The position numbers were made by a program, and so were the translations under genes. This document shows positions 44,866-53,783 of a stretch of 64,000 nucleotides of DNA, in pieces (within the stretch, counting starts at the first letter, position 1; every line of letters starts with the position of its first letter). The stretch covers positions 1 through 64,000 of the forward strand of contig CANQKM010000001.1 in assembly GCA_947624485.1 (NCBI GenBank), read 5' to 3'. The notes beneath the pieces were generated by a model. It was not told where the DNA came from. It did no database searches and saw nothing but the letters and a program-made list of their open reading frames with translations. Origin of the DNA: an uncultured Clostridia bacterium. GTDB lineage: Bacteria > Bacillota > Clostridia > UBA1381.

Positions 44866-46269
44866 ATGACTGACAAGGAGCTTTTCAAATCACTTTCCTA
44901 CGAAAGAAAAAACGTGTATGAAAACATAACAGAGGAAGAAAAAAGCGAAATGTACGCGCTTTGCGACGAGTACCGCGCGTTTCTCGACGCGGGCAAAACG
45001 GAACGCGAGTGCGTTGAAATTGCGCTTAAAATGGCTAAGGACGCGGGCTACAAGAACCTTGACGAAGCGGACACGCTTAAAGCCGGCGACAAGGTATACA
45101 AGGTAAACCGCGCGAAAAACATTCTTATGGCTGTAATAGGCAGGGACGATATCCGGAACGGCATCAACCTTGTCGGTGCGCACATAGATTCGCCGCGTCT
45201 CGACTTGAAGCAGAATCCGCTCTATGAATCTACGGGTATGGCGCTTCTTAAGACGCACTACTACGGCGGAATAAAAAAATACCAGTGGACGGCGATGCCG
45301 CTCGCTTTGCACGGCGTTATATTCACAAAGGACGGCAATAAAGTAACGCTCAATATCGGCGAAAAGGACAGCGATCCCGTATTCTGCATTACTGATCTTC
45401 TGCCGCATCTCGCGAAGGATCAGATGTCGAAGAGCATGAGCGAGGGCATAGATGGCGAAAGCCTAAACATACTCATAGGCGGTATGCCCGTCGGCGACGA
45501 CGAGGTTAAGGAAAAGGTTAAGTTTGCGGTATTGAAGCTCATAAACGACCGCTACGGCATAACAGAGCGCGACTTTTTAAGCGCGGAAATAGAAATAGTA
45601 CCGGCGTTCAAGGCGCGCAACGTGGGACTTGACGAGAGCTTCATAGGCGCGTACGGTCAGGACGACAGAGTGTGCGCGTTCACGACGCTAAAGGGTATAC
45701 TGGCTGTTGACAACCCGAACAAAACGGCTGTCGCGCTGCTTGTGGATAAGGAAGAAATCGGTTCAATGGGCAACACGGGAATGCTCAGCGCGTTCTTTGA
45801 AATGACCGTGGCAGAAATCGCCGAAAAGCTCACAGGCTCATGCGCAATGACCGACTTTAACAAGATAATTTCAAATTCCGCCTGCATGTCCTCGGACGTC
45901 GGCGCGGCTGTCGATCCGAATTACGAAAGCGTTTCGGAGAAGAAAAACGCCGCATTCGCGGGCTGCGGAATGGTGCTGGTGAAGTATACCGGCGCACGCG
46001 GCAAGTCGGGAAGCTCCGACGCGTCGGCTGAATTTGTATACAGAATAGGCAAAATACTCGACGACGACGGAGTAATATGGCAGACCTCGGAGCTTGGCAA
46101 GGTCGATCAGGGCGGCGGCGGTACAATAGCGCAGTACGTCGCGAACCTCAATATCGACGTAATTGACTGCGGCGTGCCGGTACTCAGTATGCACTCGCCG
46201 TTCGAGGTAACGGCAAAGAGCGACGTTTATATGGCGTACAGGTCATACGTCGCGTTCTATAAAAGCTGA
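44866..46269 (+). CDS. M18-family aminopeptidase
   Basis: 467 residues behind GGGAGGTC. Zinc ligands: VGAHIDSPRLDLK (His and following Asp), GQDDRVCAFTT, DKEEIGSMGNTG (Glu pair) and a final HSPFEV. Typical of M18 aminopeptidases acting on N-terminal acidic or neutral residues of cytosolic peptides. 19 nt after galK and closed by a terminator, so it ends the thrC-galK-aminopeptidase unit. Confidence 0.92.
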   Translation: MTDKELFKSLSYERKNVYENITEEEKSEMYALCDEYRAFLDAGKTERECVEIALKMAKDAGYKNLDEADTLKAGDKVYKVNRAKNILMAVIGRDDIRNGINLVGAHIDSPRLDLKQNPLYESTGMALLKTHYYGGIKKYQWTAMPLALHGVIFTKDGNKVTLNIGEKDSDPVFCITDLLPHLAKDQMSKSMSEGIDGESLNILIGGMPVGDDEVKEKVKFAVLKLINDRYGITERDFLSAEIEIVPAFKARNVGLDESFIGAYGQDDRVCAFTTLKGILAVDNPNKTAVALLVDKEEIGSMGNTGMLSAFFEMTVAEIAEKLTGSCAMTDFNKIISNSACMSSDVGAAVDPNYESVSEKKNAAFAGCGMVLVKYTGARGKSGSSDASAEFVYRIGKILDDDGVIWQTSELGKVDQGGGGTIAQYVANLNIDVIDCGVPVLSMHSPFEVTAKSDVYMAYRSYVAFYKS

Positions 46270-46281
46270 ATAATAAAATTT

Positions 46282-46310
46282 AAGTACGGCTCCGCGCCGT
46301 ACTTTTTTTA
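46282..46310 (+). terminator. Terminator after the M18 aminopeptidase
   Basis: AAGTACGGC and GCCGTACTT flank TCCGC, followed by T's. Confidence 0.9.
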
Positions 46311-46349
46311 TTACGCCCGCATAGAATAAAAGCGGGGGAGGTATGTCCT

Positions 46350-47183
46350 GTGATAAAAATAACGGAGCATATAAAAATAAACCCGCTCACTATCGCGCTG
46401 CTCGTACTCGGGATAATATTCAAATGCCCGACCGTATTCTACATATCATACGCCGTAATGGCTCTGCACGAAACGGCGCACCTCGTCGCCGCCGTGTGCG
46501 TCGGACTAAAAGTAGACTGCGTGATTCTGCAGCCGTTCGGACTTAACCTGAGGCTAAAAAACAGAATTGTAAACACGTTCTCCGACGAGGTGATACTTTA
46601 CCTCTCCGGACCTCTTTTCAACGCCGTTGCCGCACTCGTATCGCTTTGGATATACAGCCTTTGCGGCACGGAGGTCGTGCGTGAGTTTTACGCGATGAAT
46701 ATAGCTCTGTTCGCGGTAAACATGCTGCCCGCGATGCCGCTTGACGGCGGAGTGCTGTTAAAACGCTTCCTGTCGCGCCGCATGGGTTACAGAACGGCGA
46801 ATCATGTGAGCGGAGCGGTAAGCGCCGTAATATGCGTCACGCTCGCCGCGCTCGGCGTGTACGTCGTGACAGTAAACAGAACAAACTTCTCACTGATACT
46901 TTTCTCGCTCCTGCTTATGGGCAATATCTTTACGCAGCGCGAGAAGTACGATGTTGATTTTGTAAGCGGGCTTATGTTTGCGGAAAAGAAAAAAAAGAAC
47001 CGCGTCCGCCTTATCGCGGCGGACACGGGTACAGATCTTAGAGACGTTGCCGCGAGGTTTAACCGAGGCAGCTACGCCATAGTGTATTTTATAGACAATG
47101 ACGGCAAAATCGCCGACGTAAAAACCGAAACCGAGATTATAGAAGGTCTTACTTCGACTTATTCACCGCGGCGGCTCGTATAG
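46350..47183 (+). CDS. SpoIVFB-like site-2 metalloprotease (M50)
   Basis: 277 residues starting at the GTG at 46350, behind GGGGGAGG. Multi-pass membrane protein with the zinc motif ALHETAHLVAA (HExxH) in the second helix and MLPAMPLDGGVLLKRFL (the NPxxDG-equivalent third ligand) near residue 130. A cytoplasmic CBS-like tail follows from about residue 215. In spore formers SpoIVFB cleaves pro-SigK; length and topology fit, but no spoIVFA partner is adjacent, so I leave the symbol blank. Its last 35 bp overlap the 3' end of convergent folD. Confidence 0.8.
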   Translation: MIKITEHIKINPLTIALLVLGIIFKCPTVFYISYAVMALHETAHLVAAVCVGLKVDCVILQPFGLNLRLKNRIVNTFSDEVILYLSGPLFNAVAALVSLWIYSLCGTEVVREFYAMNIALFAVNMLPAMPLDGGVLLKRFLSRRMGYRTANHVSGAVSAVICVTLAALGVYVVTVNRTNFSLILFSLLLMGNIFTQREKYDVDFVSGLMFAEKKKKNRVRLIAADTGTDLRDVAARFNRGSYAIVYFIDNDGKIADVKTETEIIEGLTSTYSPRRLV

Positions 47184-48000
47184 TATTCTTCATAAGCATA
47201 GCCACAGTCATTGGGCCTACGCCGCCCGGTACGGGCGTAATCGCTCCCGCAACCTTTTCGGCAGTCTCAAACTCAACGTCGCCGCACAGCTTCTTGTCCG
47301 GCATACGGTTTATACCCACGTCGATAACGACCGCGCCTTCCTTGATCATATCGCCCTTGATAAAATTCGGAATACCGACCGCCGCGACGAGTATATCGGC
47401 GCGCTTTGTCTTTTCGGCGAGGTCTTTTGTGCGCGAATGGCATATCGTAACCGTGCCGTTTTGGTGCAGAAGCAGCATAGCCTGCGGCTTGCCGACGATA
47501 TTGCTCCTGCCGACAACAACGCACTCCTTGCCGCTCACGTCAACGCCGCTCTCCTTTATAAGCTCCATAACTCCGGCGGGCGTACACGGCACAAAATCGT
47601 AGTTGCCGACCATAATTTTACCTACGTTTACGGGGTGGAACGCGTCAACGTCCTTTTTAGGATTGATCGCTTCTATTACCGTTTTTTCATCGATGTGCTT
47701 TGGCACGGGAAGCTGCACGAGTATGCCCGATATACATTCCTTGTGATTCAGCTCGTCTATAAGACGCAGAAGCTCCTCCTGCGTCGTCTCCTCTGGCAGC
47801 GCGTACTTCTCGCTGTAAATGCCGCATTCGTCGCACGCTCTTTCCTTATTGCGCACATACACCTGACTTGCGGGATCCTCGCCGACTATTATAACGGCAA
47901 GACCGGGATTTATACCCTGCGCTTTCAGCTTTTCCGCTTCCTCGCGCAGTTCTTTCTTAATCCGCGCCGAAACCTCTTTACCCATTAACAGCTTTGCCAT
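47149..48000 (-). CDS. folD: Methylenetetrahydrofolate dehydrogenase/cyclohydrolase
   Basis: 283 residues behind AAGGAGGAAAA. PGLAVIIVGEDPASQVYVRNKERAC, the catalytic YVRNK and GILVQLPVPKHIDE, NAD(P)-binding VVGRSNIVGKPQAMLLL, and PVPGGVGPMTVAMLMKNT at the end. Interconverts methylene-, methenyl- and formyl-tetrahydrofolate. 24 nt downstream of the ftsK-type gene on the same strand, so likely cotranscribed with it. Confidence 0.96.
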   Translation of the reverse strand: MAKLLMGKEVSARIKKELREEAEKLKAQGINPGLAVIIVGEDPASQVYVRNKERACDECGIYSEKYALPEETTQEELLRLIDELNHKECISGILVQLPVPKHIDEKTVIEAINPKKDVDAFHPVNVGKIMVGNYDFVPCTPAGVMELIKESGVDVSGKECVVVGRSNIVGKPQAMLLLHQNGTVTICHSRTKDLAEKTKRADILVAAVGIPNFIKGDMIKEGAVVIDVGINRMPDKKLCGDVEFETAEKVAGAITPVPGGVGPMTVAMLMKNTIRAAAVNKSK

Positions 48001-48024
48001 AATTTTTCCTCCTTATATTTTACG

Positions 48025-50487
48025 TCATTTATTCACTTCATCGTCAAAATCGCTCTCGTCGTCCGCGTCCGAACCGATACCAAGCTCCGACGGCAGCTTC
48101 AAAAGCTCGCGCGGCTTTGAACCGTTCGCGCCGGAAATAATACCGCGCGCCTCCATTTGGTCTATAATGCGTCCCGCGCGGCTGTAACCCACGCCGAGAC
48201 GGCGCTGTACCATTGAAGTCGATATTTTGCCGAGCGACGCCGCAAGCTCGATCGCCTCACGCAGGAGAGGATCGCCGTCCTCGTCCGGCGCGTCGGGCGT
48301 TACGCCGCTTTCACCCGTCGCGCGGCGTTCTATTTCCTCCATTAAATCCTCGCTGTAATACGTTTCACCCGTATTTTCCTTAATATATTCGAGAACCCTT
48401 TCAATCTCCGCGTCACTCACGAACGCGCCCTGTACGCGCGTGGCGGCTCTCGCGCCGGAGGGGTGGTAGAGCATATCGCCCATACCGAGCAGCTTTTCCG
48501 CACCGCCCTTGTCGAGTATCGTGCGGCTGTCGATCTGGCTCGACACCGCGAACGCTATACGCGACGGAATATTCGCCTTGATAAGACCTGTGATAACGTC
48601 AACTGACGGACGCTGCGTCGCTATAATCAGATGTATACCCGCCGCGCGCGCAAGCTGTGCCAGACGGCATATGTAATCCTCGACCTCTTTGGCTGCTACC
48701 ATCATAAGGTCGGCAAGCTCGTCTATAATAACCACAAGCTGCGGTATTTTTTCGCCGCCCGTGCTTTCCATAAGCTTGTTGTAGCTTTCGAGCTTTCTCA
48801 CGCCCGTTTCCTTAAACAAATCATATCGGCGCATCATTTCTGTGACAGCCCAGTTGAGCGCGCCCGCAGCCTTTTTCGGCTCGGTGATAACGGGTACGCG
48901 CAGGTGGGGTATACCGTTGTAAACGCCAAGCTCGACCACCTTCGGATCTACCATTATAAGATTTACCTCGTCGGGCTTTGACTTAAACAGAAGGCTCATT
49001 ATAATCGTGTTTATGCACACGCTCTTACCCGAACCCGTAGCGCCCGCGATAAGCACGTGCGGCATTTTAGCTATGTCGCCTATTACAACGTTGCCGCCTA
49101 TATCCTTGCCGAGCGCGACCGTCAGCTTCGACTTCGCGCCTCGGAACTCGTCCGACTCGAGCATTTCGCGTATCGACACGGAGCTCACCTTGCTGTTCGG
49201 TATCTCCACACCGACAGCCGCCTTGCCGGGAACGGGCGCGACAAGCACCGTTGAAACGGCGAGGTTAAGCGCAATATCGTCCGCAAGACCTACTATTTTG
49301 CTTAGCTTTGTACCCGTTTCGGGCTGTATTTCGTAGCGCGTTACCGTCGGGCCTTGTGTTACCTGCACGAGCTTTGCCTTAACCCCGAAATCGTCGAGAA
49401 CCGATATAAGCTTTTCCGCCGTGCGTCGCATTTCCTCGCGCTTGTCGCCCGAAACTGCTTTCGGCTGATTTAAAATCGAAAGCGGGGGAGCCTTGTACTC
49501 AATTTTCGGCGGCTCTATCGGCAGATTAAACTCGCTGTTTATTTCCTCTTTTTCTTTTTCGGTCAGGCTGTCCGCTTTTTTCGGCTTTTCCTTAACCGCC
49601 GTCACAGCGGCTTCCGGCGCGTTTTCGGCAGGAGGCAGTTCCTCCGGATGCGGTGCGTTATCCCGATCCATTCTTGAGAAAATCGCGTCAATATCCTCCG
49701 ACAATGTGTCCTTAACATCGTTTTTACCGCCCTTGGCTGACGGCGATTTTCCGTCAGTAAGCGAATTTGCGGCGTCGAGAATGGAGCTTACGCCCTTTTT
49801 CTTCGGCTTTTTTTTATTTTTGCTTTTATCCTCGATATAAAATTCTTCATCAAAATCGTACGGCTCATCCTCCGCTTTTTCAAACTCACGCCGTTCCTTC
49901 GCATCCGCGATTGTACGCTTGATCCAATCTGCAGCCAGCGACACAAGCGACACGTTGCTTATAACGCTTGCAAGTATAATCAGCGTTATGAACAGTATGA
50001 TATACGACGCGACCTTTTGCACCATCTTTTCCAGAAACAGCGCGATACATGTTCCGAAAAATCCGCCCATTGCGTCCGCGTAACCGGCGAACAGCGCGTC
50101 AAGCGGCGAAAATGCCGTGTCCGACGCGGCAAGCTGTGTTATCGCACTCACGTTTATAAGCGCGAGCGTCGACCACATGAGCTTTTTCCAAAATCCGTCT
50201 ATGTCCTTTGTCTTGATGAGGTACGCCGTAACGCCCGCCAAAAGCACCGGCACAAAATATCCGCACACACCGAAAAGACGGCTCATAACAAGCTTCAGAA
50301 AGCCGTTAAATATACCGCCGTCACCCGTGTCAACATATAAAAGCACGGATACAAGCACCGTGATGATTAACATTGATATAATATATGTGGGGAGCGGATT
50401 GCGTTTTTTTGACGCGGCTCGTCCGCTTTTTGTGTTTGACTTTTTGCCCGCCGCTTTGCTTTGCGCGGTTTTCTTTTTTGCAGCCAT
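48025..50487 (-). CDS. FtsK/SpoIIIE-type DNA translocase
   Basis: 820 residues. Basic N-terminus, four membrane helices within residues 33-175, an acidic Lys-rich linker to about residue 330, and the motor domain with Walker A AGATGSGKSVCINTI (near residue 485), Walker B LVVIIDELADLMMVA and the ATQRPSVDVITGLIKANIPSRIAF segment. The C-terminal gamma winged helix (STSMVQRRLGVGYSRAGRIIDQME) reads chromosome-orienting sequences. It moves DNA through the septum in division or sporulation; the sequence alone does not separate SpoIIIE from FtsK. Confidence 0.93.
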   Translation of the reverse strand: MAAKKKTAQSKAAGKKSNTKSGRAASKKRNPLPTYIISMLIITVLVSVLLYVDTGDGGIFNGFLKLVMSRLFGVCGYFVPVLLAGVTAYLIKTKDIDGFWKKLMWSTLALINVSAITQLAASDTAFSPLDALFAGYADAMGGFFGTCIALFLEKMVQKVASYIILFITLIILASVISNVSLVSLAADWIKRTIADAKERREFEKAEDEPYDFDEEFYIEDKSKNKKKPKKKGVSSILDAANSLTDGKSPSAKGGKNDVKDTLSEDIDAIFSRMDRDNAPHPEELPPAENAPEAAVTAVKEKPKKADSLTEKEKEEINSEFNLPIEPPKIEYKAPPLSILNQPKAVSGDKREEMRRTAEKLISVLDDFGVKAKLVQVTQGPTVTRYEIQPETGTKLSKIVGLADDIALNLAVSTVLVAPVPGKAAVGVEIPNSKVSSVSIREMLESDEFRGAKSKLTVALGKDIGGNVVIGDIAKMPHVLIAGATGSGKSVCINTIIMSLLFKSKPDEVNLIMVDPKVVELGVYNGIPHLRVPVITEPKKAAGALNWAVTEMMRRYDLFKETGVRKLESYNKLMESTGGEKIPQLVVIIDELADLMMVAAKEVEDYICRLAQLARAAGIHLIIATQRPSVDVITGLIKANIPSRIAFAVSSQIDSRTILDKGGAEKLLGMGDMLYHPSGARAATRVQGAFVSDAEIERVLEYIKENTGETYYSEDLMEEIERRATGESGVTPDAPDEDGDPLLREAIELAASLGKISTSMVQRRLGVGYSRAGRIIDQMEARGIISGANGSKPRELLKLPSELGIGSDADDESDFDDEVNK

Positions 50488-50586
50488 ATGTCCTCGCCTT
50501 TCATGCGCCGATGCGCAATTTTCAACTCATACATTCTACCACAAAACCGCGTCGATTTCCATATATGTTACTAAACTGTAATAATA

Positions 50587-51888
50587 TTACAGTTCGCGGT
50601 AATCCGCCAATGAGCGGATCGTCGCGTTATCCTCCGAAATTTTATGAATTGTGACGTTCTTTACCTCCGCGCCGTCAAACAAATCCTCATTAAACCCGTT
50701 ATTCACCGCTTTTACGTCAATATTCTCGAATGTAAAGCAGCTGAGCCTGTACTGCCCGTCGTTTCTTTCTGCGTCGCAGTACGTGACGCACTCCGCGGCA
50801 CACCGTCTTACCGCGATATGCTCGGCGCGCGAGAGGGGGATTTCGTTTCTGCCGCCGAGGTCAAAAAACTGCGTCCACGGTCTTATATGAAGGAAGCTTC
50901 GCACCGTACCCTCGATATCCTCAACCGTTATATACTCATAAAGCTGCGGCGTGTCGGGGCGCATTTTGAGCCACAAGAGATTTAGCGCGCCGTTTACCTT
51001 TACGCGCCGCATTATAATATTCCGATTATGTATCGACTCCGAGCCGCACGTAAGACAGCTGTGGCAAAAACCGAATCCGCAATCCTCGACAATTACGCGC
51101 TCATTCATGCCGTTTTCGGGAAGCGTGTCGGCATACGCGCCCTTGCCGCCCTTCAGCGCGACCGCGTCGTCGTTTACAGCCATATAGCAGCTTTTTATAA
51201 GCAAGTCGCGGCATACGTCAATATCGACCGCGTCGGTACTCGGTGCTTTCACCGGTTCGCGCGGCGACAGTATGCGGCAGTCTATGTACTTTACGCGCTC
51301 GCAGCGGTACAGATGCGTCGTCCAGAAATGCGAGTTTTGAATGGTCAGTCCCGATATAATTACATTTTTGCTGTTTGAGATGTAAACGAGCCTCGGACGC
51401 TGCTCGTCCTTATTCGTGCAGTCTGGGTTCCATTCACGCCTTAACCAAAACGCGCGCCACGACTTAGCGCCGCTGCCGTCGATAACGCCACCGCCCGACA
51501 TAACAAAGCCGTCGAGACCGTCGGCATTTACGAGAGCGGGGAAGTACACGCACGTTTCACCCTCTATACGCGTTTCGCACGGCGGGTAGTCGGATATATC
51601 GTCGCTGCCCTTTAAGACGCCGCCCTTTTCGATATAAAGATTGACGCCCTGCTTAAAGTACAGCGCGCCCGATATATATGTACCCTCCGGCACATACACC
51701 GTGCCGCCGCCCGATTTGTGCGCCGTGTCTATCGCGCTTTGAATTTCTCTCGTGTAAACGTTTCCGTCGTCTTTCGCGCCGTAATCCGTAACAGCGAAAA
51801 GCGCGCCGCTTTTTATGTCCGGCACGCTCAAATCGTAAAACCAATCGTCAATTACCGTCCCGTCGGGGAAATACTCCTTTTTGCGCAT
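50587..51888 (-). CDS. GH28-family glycoside hydrolase
   Basis: 433 residues from the ATG at 51888, which overlaps the rluB stop (TGATG) behind AAAGGAGGACA. Cytoplasmic, without a signal peptide. VTDYGAKDDGNVYTREIQSAID opens the pectate-type beta-helix; acids lie in STDAVDIDVC and VNDDAVALKGG; the His motif reads GFCHSCLTCGSES, keeping a His, unlike the GH28 protein at 19218. The substrate may be an unsaturated or modified galacturonide. Its coupling to a pseudouridine synthase gene is odd and probably just gene packing. Confidence 0.85.
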   Translation of the reverse strand: MRKKEYFPDGTVIDDWFYDLSVPDIKSGALFAVTDYGAKDDGNVYTREIQSAIDTAHKSGGGTVYVPEGTYISGALYFKQGVNLYIEKGGVLKGSDDISDYPPCETRIEGETCVYFPALVNADGLDGFVMSGGGVIDGSGAKSWRAFWLRREWNPDCTNKDEQRPRLVYISNSKNVIISGLTIQNSHFWTTHLYRCERVKYIDCRILSPREPVKAPSTDAVDIDVCRDLLIKSCYMAVNDDAVALKGGKGAYADTLPENGMNERVIVEDCGFGFCHSCLTCGSESIHNRNIIMRRVKVNGALNLLWLKMRPDTPQLYEYITVEDIEGTVRSFLHIRPWTQFFDLGGRNEIPLSRAEHIAVRRCAAECVTYCDAERNDGQYRLSCFTFENIDVKAVNNGFNEDLFDGAEVKNVTIHKISEDNATIRSLADYREL

Positions 51889-52631
51889 CACTTGTCCTCC
51901 TTTGCGGCGTTCATGAGATAACTGATCTCGTGGCTCGTAAGGTGCCGCCACCGTCCGAGCGGCAGATTGCCGAGTTCGACGCTGCCTATCGCGAGCCGCT
52001 GCAGCGCGCCAAGCTCCTTGCCGAGTACGGCAAACATACGGCGTACCTGACGGTTTTTACCCTCATGAATTGTGAGCTTCACAAACGTGTAACCGTTTTT
52101 AACGTCGGTGATCTCCGCCTGCGCCGGCGATGTCTTAAACCCGTCGTCAAGCCTTACGCCTGCGCGCAGCACGTTCATGTCATGCACCGTCATACCGCCC
52201 TTCACCGCAGCGAGATACGTCTTGCCCATATTGAATTTCGGGTGTGTTACTCGGTAGGAAAAATCACCGTCGTCCGTTAGCAGCAAAAGCCCCTCCGTGT
52301 CGTAATCGAGCCTGCCGACGGGGAATATGCGCTTATCCTTCAAATCGGTCTTTATAAGGTCGATTACCGTCGGACGGTCAAACTGATCCTTAACCGTCGT
52401 AACATAGCCGACGGGCTTGTTGAGCATGATATAATAACGTTTTTGACTGTGTTTTAGCGTTTCGCCGTCGAGCGTCACCTTGTCCGCGCCTATCTCGACC
52501 TTAACGCCCTGTTCGGTGACGGTTTTGCCGTTTACCGTAACGCGCCCCTCACTTATCATTGTTTCCGCGGCGCGTCTTGACGCTGCTCCGCACATGGCGA
52601 TGTATTTCTGCAATCTTACTGTTTCTCCCAT
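51888..52631 (-). CDS. RluB-type pseudouridine synthase
   Basis: 247 residues. N-terminal S4 domain (RLQKYIAMCGAASRRAAETMISEGRVTVNGK) and the RsuA/RluB/E/F catalytic motif VGRLDYDTEGLLLLTDDGDF with the catalytic Asp. The C-terminal segment EGKNRQVRRMFAVLG is typical. Modifies 23S rRNA (RluB) or the equivalent position; the exact site cannot be told. First gene of a two-gene leftward unit with the GH28 gene. Confidence 0.9.
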   Translation of the reverse strand: MGETVRLQKYIAMCGAASRRAAETMISEGRVTVNGKTVTEQGVKVEIGADKVTLDGETLKHSQKRYYIMLNKPVGYVTTVKDQFDRPTVIDLIKTDLKDKRIFPVGRLDYDTEGLLLLTDDGDFSYRVTHPKFNMGKTYLAAVKGGMTVHDMNVLRAGVRLDDGFKTSPAQAEITDVKNGYTFVKLTIHEGKNRQVRRMFAVLGKELGALQRLAIGSVELGNLPLGRWRHLTSHEISYLMNAAKEDK

Positions 52632-52696
52632 AATTTCCCTTTCTTATGCCGTTTCGGACGTATTTTGGATTTCTTGCAAATATTTTAAATTTCCTC

Positions 52697-52725
52697 TTGA
52701 CAAATCGGAAATTTACTGGTACAAT
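52697..52725 (+). promoter_or_regulatory. Promoter of the tRNA-Leu/tRNA-Gln unit
   Basis: TTGACA (52697-52702), 17 bp, TACAAT (52720-52725), 13 bp before the mature tRNA-Leu. Confidence 0.85.
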
Positions 52726-52738
52726 ATTAAACGGTCGC

Positions 52739-52822
52739 GCGAGGGTGGCGGAATAGGCAGACGCGCACGTTTGAGGGGCGTGTGGTTTACCCGTGCCGGT
52801 TCAAGTCCGGTCCCTCGCACCA
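52739..52822 (+). tRNA. tRNA-Leu (GAG anticodon)
   Basis: 84 nt with encoded CCA. Acceptor GCGAGGG/CCCTCGC, anticodon loop TTGAGGG giving GAG, long class II variable arm after GCGTG, T arm CCGG-TTCAAGT-CCGG. Confidence 0.93.
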
Positions 52823-52896
52823 AATTTAACCGCTTCGTGTTGAACATATTTTATCATAAACAGGGTAAATTATCAATATCGTTTTCGGTTAAATAT

Positions 52897-52970
52897 TGCG
52901 GAATTGTGTAAGGGTAGCACTAGTGACTCTGACTCACTCTGTTCGGGTTCGAATCCTGATTCCGCAGCCA
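52897..52970 (+). tRNA. tRNA-Gln (CTG anticodon)
   Basis: 74 nt with CCA. Acceptor TGCGGAA/TTCCGCA, anticodon arm AGTGA-CTCTGAC-TCACT giving CTG, T arm CGGG-TTCGAAT-CCTG. Lies 74 bp after tRNA-Leu with no promoter of its own visible. Confidence 0.92.
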
Positions 52971-52972
52971 TT

Positions 52973-53001
52973 AAGTCTCTGCATTTGCGGAGACTTTTTT
53001 G
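52973..53001. terminator. Terminator between the tRNA unit and the sortase gene
   Basis: AAGTCTCTGC-ATTT-GCGGAGACTT followed by TTTT; A-rich enough on the other side to serve the convergent sortase transcript as well. Confidence 0.8.
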
Positions 53002-53002
53002 T

Positions 53003-53767
53003 TTACTCCGCCGCGTACGCCAGAACAACAACTCTCTCGTTCTCGCTGTTGTACGCGCAGGTGGAGAGCGTAAGAAGCCTGTCGCCGAACACGGGCGTAT
53101 CGTCCGACTTGCATACCGCGCGGTCAAGCGTTTCGTTTACATACTCGTAATACTTATCTTCCTCGGTCAAATCCGCAAAGTCACGGTAAAAAAATTCGTT
53201 ATCGCTGCCTACGCTTGTGCGGCAAACGGCGAACACCTTATACTCGCCGCCGTACATCACGCTTCCGTGCGCGTCAAAATAGGACTTGTCCGTGAACCTT
53301 ACGAGCGGCGCGAACATCGAACCGTCCTTCATGTTGTGCGCGTATATGATAGTGTTAAGGCTCTCCGGCGTACATTCGCAGTCGATAAACGGCACACCGC
53401 TCGCGTTTTTGTTTTTGTAAAAATCTCTTTTAAGATAAAATTCGTTATTGTCCGTCTGCACAACAGGGTAGTCGATTGACGTACCCCGTACCGTTATCCA
53501 GCCGGCATAGTCGCCGTTTTTTTCGGCAAGCATTTTTGCGGGATCGACAGCCTCCGCATCGATACTGCCGCTGCCGGCGGTATTTTCGTCATACTTTTCA
53601 TACGCGCCCGACGCGTCGACAGCTTCGGCCACCTCGCGCCGAAGCTCGTCATATTCGCTGCTTGCATGGTGCAGGTCATAAGCGTACTTGCCAAGATACG
53701 CCGCGCAGCATAAAAATACCGACAATAAAAGGACCTGCGCGCCGGTAAGCCATTTTCTCACTGTCAC
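53003..53767 (-). CDS. Class B sortase
   Basis: 254 residues. A signal anchor at residues 8-28, then the sortase barrel: WITVRGTSIDYPVVQTDNNEFYLKRDF, the catalytic His in IIYAHNMKDGSMFAPL, the catalytic Cys in LLTLSTCAYN and the Arg in ENERVVVLA. The long segment between His and Cys with an extra helix is typical of class B. It attaches proteins to peptidoglycan or builds pili. The gene directly upstream (16 nt) encodes a protein with an NPKTG sorting signal, its probable dedicated substrate. Confidence 0.92.
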   Translation of the reverse strand: MTVRKWLTGAQVLLLSVFLCCAAYLGKYAYDLHHASSEYDELRREVAEAVDASGAYEKYDENTAGSGSIDAEAVDPAKMLAEKNGDYAGWITVRGTSIDYPVVQTDNNEFYLKRDFYKNKNASGVPFIDCECTPESLNTIIYAHNMKDGSMFAPLVRFTDKSYFDAHGSVMYGGEYKVFAVCRTSVGSDNEFFYRDFADLTEEDKYYEYVNETLDRAVCKSDDTPVFGDRLLTLSTCAYNSENERVVVLAYAAE

Positions 53768-53783
53768 ACACGTCCTTTCAATT

